A stretch of 63,732 nucleotides of DNA from DUVY01 sp036562755 (GTDB lineage: Bacteria; Bacillota; Clostridia; Christensenellales; DUVY01). The position numbers were made by a program, and so were the translations under genes. Below the pieces are notes generated by a model that ran no database searches, was not told the origin of the DNA, and saw nothing but the letters and a program-made list of their open reading frames with translations. Of the stretch, positions 44,722 to 52,458 are shown piece after piece. Location: assembly GCA_036562755.1 (NCBI GenBank), contig DATCJN010000040.1:1-63732 (forward strand). Reading direction: 5' to 3'. The number at the start of each line of letters is the position of its first letter. Position 1 is the stretch's first letter.

Positions 44722-46641
44722 TTATGAATTCTTTACGCTGTTTAACAATCCGCCCATAAGCAGCATCTTTTTGGCGCGCTCGCTTATGTTCAGCCTGGTC
44801 TTAATGACTTTATTTTTGGTTATATTTTTAACTTCGACTTCGCCGCTTAAAACCTGCTCGGGAGCGTTTTCGATTACCAATTCGTCGTCTTGGGATAAGT
44901 CTTGATAATCGTTAGCGTCTATAATTTCCAAAGGCAAGATGCCGTTGTTTATAAGATTGTCTCTATGAATTCTGGCAAAGCTCAAAGCCAACACGCCCTT
45001 TATGCCCAGATACAAAGGCACGAGCGCGGCGTGTTCTCTGGAAGAGCCCTGTCCGTAGTTGATACCTGCTACCAAAAATCCGCCGCCAGCGCTTTTAGCC
45101 CTTTGGGGAAACTCGCTGTCTACGGGCGTTAAGCAGTAATCGGACAGATAAGGAATATTGGATCTAAACGGCAAGAGTTTTGCGTTGGAAGGCATTATAT
45201 GGTCGGTTGTGATATTGTCTTCCATCTTTAACAATACCTTGCCCGACACCTTTTCGGGTAGCTTGGTGTTAATCGGGAAAGGCTTGATGTTTGGCCCTCT
45301 TACGATTTCTATATTAGGGAAGTCCTCGGGCTTTAAAATTAAGTTATCGTTAATTTCAAACCTCTCGGGCATTTGGACTTTTATGGTTTCTTTGAAATAG
45401 TCTTTGGGCGAGACGAAATGACCGTGCAAAGCGGTCAAAGCCGCGGTTTCCGCGCTTACCAGATATACTTGGGCGCTCTTAGTTCCGCTTCTGCCAAAGA
45501 AGTTTCTGTTAAAGGTTCTTACCGAAACGGCGTCGGTTTTGGGCGCTTGTCCCATGCCGATACAAGGACCGCAAGCGCATTCTAGTATTCTCGCGCCCGC
45601 GTTAATCATGTCATATAAGGCGCCGTTAGCCGCGAGCATGCTTAATACCTGCTTGCTTCCCGGGCTTATGGTAAGGCTAACATTGGGGGCTACAGTCTTG
45701 CCCTTTAGTATTGCCGCTACTCTCATCATGTCAATATACGAAGAGTTCGTGCAGCTTCCGATACATACTTGATCGACTTTTATATCCGTAAGTTCGCTTA
45801 CTTTTTTTATATTATCGGGAGAATGCGGGCATGCCGCCAAAGGCTCTAACTGCGACAAATCAATTACAATCTTGCGATCATATTGCGCATCCTCGTCGGC
45901 GGAAAGTTCCACAAAATCCTGCTCTCTGCCTTGAGCCTTTAAGAACTGTCTTGTCGCTTCGTCCGAGGGGAATATGCTGGTAGTCGCGCCGAGTTCCGCG
46001 CCCATATTGGTTATGGTGGCGCGCTCGGGAACGCTCAAGGTTTTTACGCCCTCGCCGCTGTATTCAATTATCTTGCCCACTCCGCCTTTTACGCTCAAAA
46101 TTCTCAAAACTTCCAGGATTACGTCTTTTGCGGAAGTGTTGTTTTGAAGTTTGCCTTTTAATTCTATGTTCATGATTTCGGGCATTATAAGGTGATATGC
46201 TCCGCCGCCCATCGCCACGGCTACGTCCAAACCTCCTGCTCCTATCGCGAGCATTCCCATTCCGCCTGCGGTGGGCGTATGAGAGTCCGAACCCAAAAGC
46301 GTCATTCCGGGAACGGCAAAACGCTCCAGGTGGACTTGATGGCAAATACCGTTGCCGGGCTTGGAAACATAAACGCCTTTGGAGAGCGCGACGCTTGTAA
46401 TATAAGCGTGGTCGTCGGCGTTTTCAAAGCCGGTTTGCAAAGTATTGTGGTCTATGTAAGCAACCGACCTCTTAGTCTTGACTTTATCAATACCCATAGC
46501 CTCCAGCTGAAGATATGCCATAGTGCCGGTGGAGTCTTGGGTTAATGTTTGGTCTATTCTTATGGCAATTTCCTCGCCGGGAATCATTTTTCCTTCAACA
46601 AGATGCGCTTCGATGATTTTGTACGCCAGACTTTTTTTCAT
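44722..46641 (-). CDS. Aconitate hydratase
   Basis: A 639-residue aconitase of the compact type (single-chain, with the swivel domain at the C-terminus) interconverting citrate and isocitrate. Fe-S cysteines lie in CIGSCTNSSYIDM and ECACGPCIGMGQAP. LGSDSHTPTAGGMGMLAIGAGG and the swivel motif GINYGQGSSREHAALVPLYLG are intact. It is an alternative to the leuCD-type isomerases at 15-17 kb; the length and motifs fit aconitase. No citrate synthase or isocitrate dehydrogenase gene is nearby. It has 70 bp upstream spacing and appears separately transcribed. Confidence 0.92.
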   Translation of the reverse strand: MKKSLAYKIIEAHLVEGKMIPGEEIAIRIDQTLTQDSTGTMAYLQLEAMGIDKVKTKRSVAYIDHNTLQTGFENADDHAYITSVALSKGVYVSKPGNGICHQVHLERFAVPGMTLLGSDSHTPTAGGMGMLAIGAGGLDVAVAMGGGAYHLIMPEIMNIELKGKLQNNTSAKDVILEVLRILSVKGGVGKIIEYSGEGVKTLSVPERATITNMGAELGATTSIFPSDEATRQFLKAQGREQDFVELSADEDAQYDRKIVIDLSQLEPLAACPHSPDNIKKVSELTDIKVDQVCIGSCTNSSYIDMMRVAAILKGKTVAPNVSLTISPGSKQVLSMLAANGALYDMINAGARILECACGPCIGMGQAPKTDAVSVRTFNRNFFGRSGTKSAQVYLVSAETAALTALHGHFVSPKDYFKETIKVQMPERFEINDNLILKPEDFPNIEIVRGPNIKPFPINTKLPEKVSGKVLLKMEDNITTDHIMPSNAKLLPFRSNIPYLSDYCLTPVDSEFPQRAKSAGGGFLVAGINYGQGSSREHAALVPLYLGIKGVLALSFARIHRDNLINNGILPLEIIDANDYQDLSQDDELVIENAPEQVLSGEVEVKNITKNKVIKTRLNISERAKKMLLMGGLLNSVKNS

Positions 46642-46788
46642 ATACCCTTTTCCTTTTGTTTTTTACTCTTATATTTTTTGCTTATTTTAACACACTGAAT
46701 AAAAAAAGTAAACGCATAAATAACGCATATATATTTATACGCCAAAATATATTTTTATACCATGATTAATTTACGCTAATAAATACGA

Positions 46789-47055
46789 CTAATCTTCGTC
46801 TTTGCAGTATTCCAAAATCAATTTATCAAAATCTACAGCTTCCACAAAGTCGCCTTTGGTAAACTGGGTATTATTAAAAGACGTGAAATGATTGATATGT
46901 TTTTCTAAAATCACAGGCGTGGGAATATCCAGCTCGTTGCAGATATTAGAAACATAATCAAAGAATTTATTTTTGTTAAACTTTTCATCAAAATCTATTA
47001 TAGCGTTTTTTTGAAGTTTGTCTTCTGTTAGCGTTCTAACCCAAATCGAAAACAT
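46789..47055 (-). CDS. Small conserved-looking protein of unknown function
   Basis: An 88-residue acidic protein without signal peptide or membrane helix and with a mixed alpha/beta look. A segment near the middle, CNELDIPTPVILEKHINHFTSFNNTQFTKGDFVE, suggests a structured core. I do not recognise a family with certainty. AGGAAAT lies before the ATG, and it starts 19 bp after the flavin reductase gene, so the pair is probably one transcript. Confidence 0.7.
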   Translation of the reverse strand: MFSIWVRTLTEDKLQKNAIIDFDEKFNKNKFFDYVSNICNELDIPTPVILEKHINHFTSFNNTQFTKGDFVEAVDFDKLILEYCKDED

Positions 47056-47074
47056 TTAATTATTTCCTATTTTT

Positions 47075-47569
47075 TTAAGTCGTATATGCCGCCACTATTT
47101 CGCTAAAAAACATGGTGTGATAATTCTTAGTTTGATAAAACTGTTTTTTAATATTCTCGTCAAACAAGCTAAATCCTTCCATTCCGCCCTTATACAATAC
47201 CTTACATTCCAGGTGAATGCCGCAATCCGCTACTATATAGGTATCGACAACGCGTGCTTTGGACGGGTGCAAATGCAGTTCTTTAAATTTATCGTAGTCT
47301 CTTCCAGAAATCTGTCCACATCTAACGAGCGCTTCGGATAAATCCTTTTGAGGCACGGATATGGTAAACTCGTGATATTTTTCAATTAGGTCATAAGTGT
47401 GGCGAGTGTATCTGATGGGCGTAATTATTATAGGCTTATTCCAAATATTGCCAATAGCGCCCCAGCTTAATGTCATAACGTTGGGCGGATTTTTGCCCGC
47501 CACCAAAAACACGCCCATTCTTTCAAGGACTCTTAATGTTTCAAGATATATCTTTTCTCTAGAAGTCAT
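47075..47569 (-). CDS. Flavin reductase-family protein
   Basis: A 164-residue FMN-binding split-barrel protein resembling the flavin reductase-like domain family (NPPNVMTLSWGAIGNIWNKPIIITPIRYTRHTYDLIEKYHEFTISVP is diagnostic). Members bind FMN and reduce flavins or act as flavin-dependent oxidoreductases; some sense redox state. AGGGG lies before the ATG, and an extended -10 promoter lies just upstream. A small unknown gene follows in the same transcript. Confidence 0.88.
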   Translation of the reverse strand: MTSREKIYLETLRVLERMGVFLVAGKNPPNVMTLSWGAIGNIWNKPIIITPIRYTRHTYDLIEKYHEFTISVPQKDLSEALVRCGQISGRDYDKFKELHLHPSKARVVDTYIVADCGIHLECKVLYKGGMEGFSLFDENIKKQFYQTKNYHTMFFSEIVAAYTT

Positions 47570-47592
47570 AATTCCCCTGCCTTTTTTTGTGT

Positions 47593-47601
47593 ATTATATC
47601 A
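47593..47601 (-). promoter_or_regulatory. Extended -10 promoter of the flavin reductase unit
   Basis: The minus strand reads TGATATAAT, a perfect -10 (47598-47593) with an extended TG. No convincing -35 is seen. Confidence 0.55.
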
Positions 47602-47685
47602 TAAATGTTTTTTATTTGCTTATCATTTTAATTAATATGAGCGATTTTATAAAAAATAATTTCATTTTCAAAAAGCATAAAATTA

Positions 47686-47714
47686 TTGTCATTAATAAAA
47701 ATATTTAGTAAACT
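47686..47714 (+). promoter_or_regulatory. Promoter with leaderless start for the QueT-like gene
   Basis: TTGTCA (47686-47691), a 17-nt spacer and TAAACT (47709-47714). The ATG begins 8 nt after the -10 (47722), the expected start point, and no ribosome binding site is present. Confidence 0.6.
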
Positions 47715-47721
47715 CTGTAAT

Positions 47722-48213
47722 ATGAAAAATTTAATTACGCTAAGAATAGTTCGCGGCGCCATTATTGCCGCTTTATACGCGGGACTTACCATATTATTGC
47801 AGCCTATCTCATACGGCCCCGTGCAGTTTAGAGTCGCCGAGGCGCTTACTATACTGCCGTTATTTTTTGTGGAAGCCATTCCGGGCTTGACGATAGGCTG
47901 TTTTTTGGCCAACGCCTATATGTTTGGGCCTATAGATATGATTTTTGGCTCGCTGGCCACCTTAATCGCCGCTATTCTGACACGATATTCAAAAAAACTT
48001 TGGCTGGGCGTTATCCCGCCTATCGTGATTAACGCGTTTGTCGTGCCTGCTATTCTTTTATGGGTGGGCGAAAAGATAGCGTATTGGTTTTCGGTTTTAA
48101 CCGTAATGGCGGGGCAAGCGGGAGCTATAATAGGGATAGGCGCGCCGCTTTACTATGCGCTAAAGCCTTTGATAAATAAAGGCGTATTGAGAACATCTGA
48201 TTCAAAAAATTAA
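47722..48213 (+). CDS. QueT-family transporter
   Basis: A 163-residue membrane protein with about five helices. The SYGPVQFRVAEALTILPLFFVEAIPGLTIGCFLAN segment is characteristic of the QueT family, thought to be S-components of ECF transporters for queuosine precursors. The start is set at the ATG 47722 next to a predicted leaderless promoter; an in-frame codon at 47686 overlaps the -35. No preQ1 riboswitch was recognised upstream, although many queT genes have one, so the substrate stays uncertain. Confidence 0.85.
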   Translation: MKNLITLRIVRGAIIAALYAGLTILLQPISYGPVQFRVAEALTILPLFFVEAIPGLTIGCFLANAYMFGPIDMIFGSLATLIAAILTRYSKKLWLGVIPPIVINAFVVPAILLWVGEKIAYWFSVLTVMAGQAGAIIGIGAPLYYALKPLINKGVLRTSDSKN

Positions 48214-48264
48214 AAGCGGCGTATAAAATAAAAAAATTAGGGCAATAATTAAATTGCTCATCAT
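48202..48264 (-). CDS. Possible 20-residue hydrophobic peptide (low confidence)
   Basis: An ATG-ATG behind a perfectly spaced AAGGGGG opens a 20-codon frame encoding an almost purely hydrophobic peptide. It lies antisense to the end of the queT-like gene. The ribosome binding site and first three codons are the same 21-bp motif repeated at 57943. In the other copy the frame stops after three codons, which argues against a conserved peptide. Confidence 0.2.
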   Translation of the reverse strand: MMSNLIIALIFLFYTPLLIF

Positions 48265-48276
48265 TTTCCCCCTTAT
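48256..48276 (-). repeat. Left copy of a 21-bp inverted repeat flanking the sugar locus
   Basis: Read on the minus strand it begins ATAAGGGGGAAAATGATGAG, identical over 21 bp to 57943-57963 on the plus strand. It lies about 12 bp outside the terminator at the xylA end. A related version occurs at the SGNH gene start (23255-23274). Confidence 0.95.
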
Positions 48277-48287
48277 AATAATATGAA

Positions 48288-48318
48288 AAAGGACAGCGAA
48301 TTTAATACGCTGTCCTTT
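48288..48318. terminator. Terminator between xylA and the QueT-like gene
   Basis: AAAGGACAGCG (48288-48298) and CGCTGTCCTTT (48308-48318) form an 11-bp perfect stem with a 9-nt AT loop. T-rich stretches on both strands make it usable in both directions. Confidence 0.9.
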
Positions 48319-48336
48319 CCCTTTTTTACCTACCCT

Positions 48337-49659
48337 TTATGAAAACAGTATTTGGTTGATGATGCTTTCCAGATATTCTTGCGCGCCGCTTTCTACCTTG
48401 ACTTCGCCCAAGCCTAGCGCGTATTCCGAAAGTTCTTTTAAGCTGGTTTTGCCTTCCACAATTTTCTTGCCTATGCCTTCGCTGTAGCTTCTATATCTAT
48501 TAGCGATAAAATCGTCTATTCTGCCGTCGGTGAGTATCTTGTCTGCGGCAATCAAACCTGCCGCGAAAGCGTCCATACCCGCGATATGCGCTATAAAGAT
48601 ATCCTTAAATGTGTTAGAGCTTCTGCGCGCCTTGGCGTCAAAATTCAAACCGCCTTTTGTAAATCCGCCCGCGGACAGCACTTCATACATGCAAAGAGTG
48701 GTTTGATAGATATCGGTGGGGAATTGGTCTGTATCCCAGCCCAGCAAGGTATCGCCTTGGTTTGCGTCTATCGAGCCGAACATGTTATTGGTTCTTGCCA
48801 CTCTTAACTCGTGTTGGAAAGTGTGACCGGCCAATGTCGCATGGTTTGCTTCGATATTTAACTTAAAATGCTTATCTAGCCCGTAAGTCTTTAAAAAACC
48901 TATTACGGTGGCCGCGTCAAAATCATATTGATGCTTGGTGGGTTCTTTGGGCTTAGGCTCTATGTAAAAATCGCCCTCAAAACCTATGCTTTTTGCGTAA
49001 TCTACGGCGAGCCATAAAAATCTTGCCAGGTTATCCAATTCCAGTTTCATATCGGTGTTTAGCAAAGTTTCATAGCCTTCTCTGCCGCCCCAAAAGACAT
49101 AGCCTTGACCGTCCAGTTCTTTGGTTGCGTCCAGCGCCTCTTTTACTTGAGCGGCGGCATAACAGAACACATCTGCCGAAGGCGAGGTAGCCGCGCCGTT
49201 CATATATCTGGGATGGTCAAACAGTTTAGCTGTGCCCCACAGCAGTTTTTTGCCGTATTGCTGCTCTAGTTCTTTTATCAACTTGACCATTTCTTTTAGA
49301 TTTCTATTGCTTTCCGCCAGCGTTTCGCCCTCGGGCGCTATATCGCGGTCATGGAAACAATAAAAATCAATATTAAGTTTGTCCATAATTTCAAAAGCGG
49401 CGTATGCCTTTAGCCTGGCTATTTCCATCGGAGTTGAGCCGCCAAAGCTCTTGTCTATGGAGCCCGAACCAAACATATCCACTCCCTCGCCGCACAAGGT
49501 ATGCCAGTAGCTCATGGCAAACCTTAGATGTTCGCGCATCTTTTTTCCCCTAATAATTCTATCAGGCTCATAAAATTTAAAGCTCAAAGGGTTTTTGCTG
49601 TCCTTGCCTTCGTATTGGATTTTAGGAATATCTTTAAAAATTTCTTTCATATTAATCAA
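48337..49659 (-). CDS. xylA: Xylose isomerase
   Basis: A 440-residue class II enzyme converting D-xylose to D-xylulose, which XylB then phosphorylates. Motifs are FYCFHDRDIAPEG (active-site His/Asp), VFWGGREGYETLLNTDM, FYIEPKPKEPTKHQYDFDAATVIGFLK (metal-binding Glu/Lys) and LNIEANHATLAGHTF. Its start overlaps the xylB end by 8 bp. As last gene of the operon it handles xylose released by the alpha-xylosidase at the front. Confidence 0.97.
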   Translation of the reverse strand: MINMKEIFKDIPKIQYEGKDSKNPLSFKFYEPDRIIRGKKMREHLRFAMSYWHTLCGEGVDMFGSGSIDKSFGGSTPMEIARLKAYAAFEIMDKLNIDFYCFHDRDIAPEGETLAESNRNLKEMVKLIKELEQQYGKKLLWGTAKLFDHPRYMNGAATSPSADVFCYAAAQVKEALDATKELDGQGYVFWGGREGYETLLNTDMKLELDNLARFLWLAVDYAKSIGFEGDFYIEPKPKEPTKHQYDFDAATVIGFLKTYGLDKHFKLNIEANHATLAGHTFQHELRVARTNNMFGSIDANQGDTLLGWDTDQFPTDIYQTTLCMYEVLSAGGFTKGGLNFDAKARRSSNTFKDIFIAHIAGMDAFAAGLIAADKILTDGRIDDFIANRYRSYSEGIGKKIVEGKTSLKELSEYALGLGEVKVESGAQEYLESIINQILFS

Positions 49660-51175
49660 CCTCGCTTAATGCTTTAAATCTATTTTTTAAATCGCCGTAT
49701 AGGCTCTTATAGATTTCGTAGTATTTGTCGTATTTTTCGGAGGCTTCAAAATTAGGCGTCTTTTTGTCTTCTAATTTTATAATAGAATCGCAGGCGCTTT
49801 TAACATCTTTATAAAGGCCGGCGCCTACACCCGCCAAAATAGCGACACCCAAGCAACCTCCCGCGTCCTGTTGCAAAGTATAAACATCGTATCTGAAGTT
49901 GTCCGCCAGCATTTGACGCCAATACGGGCTCTTCGCCCCGCCCCCGCCGGCTACGATATATTCGGGCTGAATTCCCATTTCGATTAAAATATTTAGGCAG
50001 TCTCTTTGGCTATATGTTACGCCCTCGATGACTGCGCGGGCAAAATGCGCCTTGGTATGTATATTGCTTATTCCAAAAAACACTCCGCGCGCGGCTGTGT
50101 CCAGGTGGGGCGTTCGCTCGCCCATAAGATAAGGCAGGAAAATAAGGTTATCCGCGCCTATTTTTATGTCTTGCGCTTGTTCCATGATTAAATCATAAAT
50201 TTCTATATTTTTCTCTTTGGCCTCTCTAATTTCAGCTTGGTAGAAGTTGTCTTTTAGCCACTTTAGGCTAAGACCTGCGCCTTGGGTGACGCCCATTACA
50301 TGCCACTTGCCTTCGACAGCGTGGCAGAAGGTATGAACTCTGCCAAGTATGTCTATCAACGGCTGCTCGGTATGAGCAAAAACCACGCCGCTAGAGCCCA
50401 GGGTGTCCGAAATTCTGCCTTTGTCTATAATGCCGTTGCCTATGGCGCTGGCCGCCTGGTCGCCCGCGCCGCCCGCTACGGGCGTTCCGACAGCAAGCCC
50501 GGTCTCTTGAGCGGCCTCGTAAGATATAACGCCGCTTATATAAGAGCTCTCAAAAACCTCGGGCAAAATTTTGGCATCAATTTCCAACATTTCGCAAAGC
50601 TCGCCCGACCAGGTTCTCTTAGGCACATCCAAAAATTGCATACCGCTGGCGTCGCTTACCTCGGTAGCCAAAACTCCCGTGAGTTTAAATCTTATATAAT
50701 CTTTGGGCAGCAAAATGTGAGAACATTTACGATAAACATCGGGTTCGTTTTCCCTAACCCATAATAATTTGGCGGCGGTAAATGCGGGCATAGCGGGATT
50801 GGCTGTGATTTCTATAATCTTATTGCCGCATTTTTGCGCTATTTCTCTGGCTTGCCCGTCGCTTCGACCGTCGCACCAGATAATAGAATTTCTTAGAAGG
50901 TTCTTGGAAGCATCCAGCATTACCAGCCCGTGCATCTGTCCCGAAAGCCCGATCCCCGCTATATCTTTAGGATCAATCCTACTCTTATTCAATACTTCCC
51001 TAATGCCCAGGACGGTCGCCCTCCACCAATCCTGCGGGTCTTGCTCCGCCCAGCCGTTTTTGGGCTGGATTAAATCATAACCGTGCAAAGCCGACGCGAT
51101 TATCGCGCCATATTGGTCAAACAAAACAGTCTTGGTTCCGCTCGTGCCGACATCTATACCTATAAGATATTTCAT
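49652..51175 (-). CDS. xylB: Xylulokinase
   Basis: A 507-residue FGGY-family kinase producing xylulose 5-phosphate. The ATP/phosphate motif is LIGIDVGTSGTKTVLFD. GIGLSGQMHGLVMLD (substrate region) and VAGGGGAKSPYWRQMLAD (FGGY signature region) are clear. It overlaps the GH29 fucosidase gene by 4 bp and xylA by 8 bp, so all are translated from one message. Confidence 0.95.
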   Translation of the reverse strand: MKYLIGIDVGTSGTKTVLFDQYGAIIASALHGYDLIQPKNGWAEQDPQDWWRATVLGIREVLNKSRIDPKDIAGIGLSGQMHGLVMLDASKNLLRNSIIWCDGRSDGQAREIAQKCGNKIIEITANPAMPAFTAAKLLWVRENEPDVYRKCSHILLPKDYIRFKLTGVLATEVSDASGMQFLDVPKRTWSGELCEMLEIDAKILPEVFESSYISGVISYEAAQETGLAVGTPVAGGAGDQAASAIGNGIIDKGRISDTLGSSGVVFAHTEQPLIDILGRVHTFCHAVEGKWHVMGVTQGAGLSLKWLKDNFYQAEIREAKEKNIEIYDLIMEQAQDIKIGADNLIFLPYLMGERTPHLDTAARGVFFGISNIHTKAHFARAVIEGVTYSQRDCLNILIEMGIQPEYIVAGGGGAKSPYWRQMLADNFRYDVYTLQQDAGGCLGVAILAGVGAGLYKDVKSACDSIIKLEDKKTPNFEASEKYDKYYEIYKSLYGDLKNRFKALSEVD

Positions 51176-52458
51176 TCTCCACCCTCTCTTAATTCAATTT
51201 TTAAAACGGTTATATCATCGTATTTTGACGGCGCTATATCCGCAAAGGTATATTCGGGGTAATTGGCCGCAACCCATTCGGTCATAATTTTTATTTCGCT
51301 AAAATCCTTTAGCAATGATATCTTTACTACATCTTTTTTATCTATTGAAGGCAAGACCAGCGGGCCAATAGGGCGCTCGTAAATATGCGCGTAAATAATG
51401 TTATCTTTTTTGGTGTATCTGCCCCATTCAGGTTTAGGCAAACCGCTGTTACCGCAGCCGTAAATACTCTCTCCGTATCTCTTTAGCCACTGGCCAATTT
51501 TTTGCAAAACCTCAATAGACTCCCGCGGTATATTGCCTTTTGCGTCGGGCCCGACGTTTAATATCATATTTCCGCCTTTTGAAACGGCCTCGGTAAGTTT
51601 TTTTATCAAAAGTTCCGCGCTTTTATAATTCTTATCCGAGGCGTTATAGCCCCAAGATTCGTTTATGGTGGCGCAAATCTCCCAAGGCACTTCCTCGCCT
51701 GCCGAATTTATTATAGGCTTGGGCGGCATTAATTGCTCGGGACAGGCAAAATCGCCGCAGTAATAAGCGGGACTGTCGCTCAAAATGCTGCCAAGATTAT
51801 CTCCCGCGGCATCCAGTCTTGAGTTTATCAATATATCGGGCTGGTATGAGCGTATCATTTTTACCAATTCCGTTGCCTTCCAATACTCGCCTTGACAAGC
51901 GCCGTAAGAAAAATCCAGCCATAATATATCAAGCTTGCCGTAATTGGTAACAAGCTCTTTTACCTGAGAATGCATGTATTCTAAATATTTAGAAAAATCT
52001 CTCGGTGTTTTGTAATCGGGATTACCACGCATGGGGTGAAACGGATCGTCATAGGCGGGGTAATGTTCGTGATGCCAATCCAACAAGGAATAATACAGCC
52101 CGACTTTTAGCCCTTGTTCTCTAAAAGCGTCCAAAAACTCTCGGACTACGTCTTTTTTTAGCTTGGTATTGGTTACCTTATAATCGGTATATTGACTGTC
52201 AAACAAGCAAAAGCCGTCATGGTGTTTTGCCGTCAAGACAGCGTATTTCATGCCCGCGTCAACCGCGCATTTTGCCCACGCGCGCGCGTCAAAATCCACG
52301 GGGTCAAACATATCGAGATATTTATCGTATTCTTGGTCGGGAATTCTTTCTATGCTTTTTATCCATTCGCCCCTTGCCGCAATAGCGTAAAGCCCCCAAT
52401 GGATAAACATTCCAAACCTAAGCTCTCTAAACCATTTGCTGTTTTCAAATCGACTCAT
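51172..52458 (-). CDS. Alpha-L-fucosidase, GH29
   Basis: A 428-residue GH29 enzyme releasing terminal L-fucose. The N-terminal FRELRFGMFIHWGLYAI, the AVLTAKHHDGFCLFDS and the nucleophile aspartate in DILWLDFSYG are family markers. No signal peptide is present, so it acts on imported oligosaccharides. The ATG at 52458 is chosen: GGAG is 8 nt upstream and it overlaps the GH42 stop as ATGA; a TTG six codons earlier falls on that ribosome binding site. No fucose isomerase or kinase genes are in the locus, so liberated fucose has no visible fate here. Confidence 0.93.
   Translation of the reverse strand: MSRFENSKWFRELRFGMFIHWGLYAIAARGEWIKSIERIPDQEYDKYLDMFDPVDFDARAWAKCAVDAGMKYAVLTAKHHDGFCLFDSQYTDYKVTNTKLKKDVVREFLDAFREQGLKVGLYYSLLDWHHEHYPAYDDPFHPMRGNPDYKTPRDFSKYLEYMHSQVKELVTNYGKLDILWLDFSYGACQGEYWKATELVKMIRSYQPDILINSRLDAAGDNLGSILSDSPAYYCGDFACPEQLMPPKPIINSAGEEVPWEICATINESWGYNASDKNYKSAELLIKKLTEAVSKGGNMILNVGPDAKGNIPRESIEVLQKIGQWLKRYGESIYGCGNSGLPKPEWGRYTKKDNIIYAHIYERPIGPLVLPSIDKKDVVKISLLKDFSEIKIMTEWVAANYPEYTFADIAPSKYDDITVLKIELREGGE

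Noticed and set aside
46192..46545. Plus-strand frame of 117 codons opposite aconitase
   Set aside because: Antisense to a well-conserved enzyme; composition reflects codon bias of the true gene.
50282..50764. Plus-strand frame of 160 codons opposite xylB
   Set aside because: Longest shadow frame in the window but lies entirely within the xylB coding region and has no recognisable domain.
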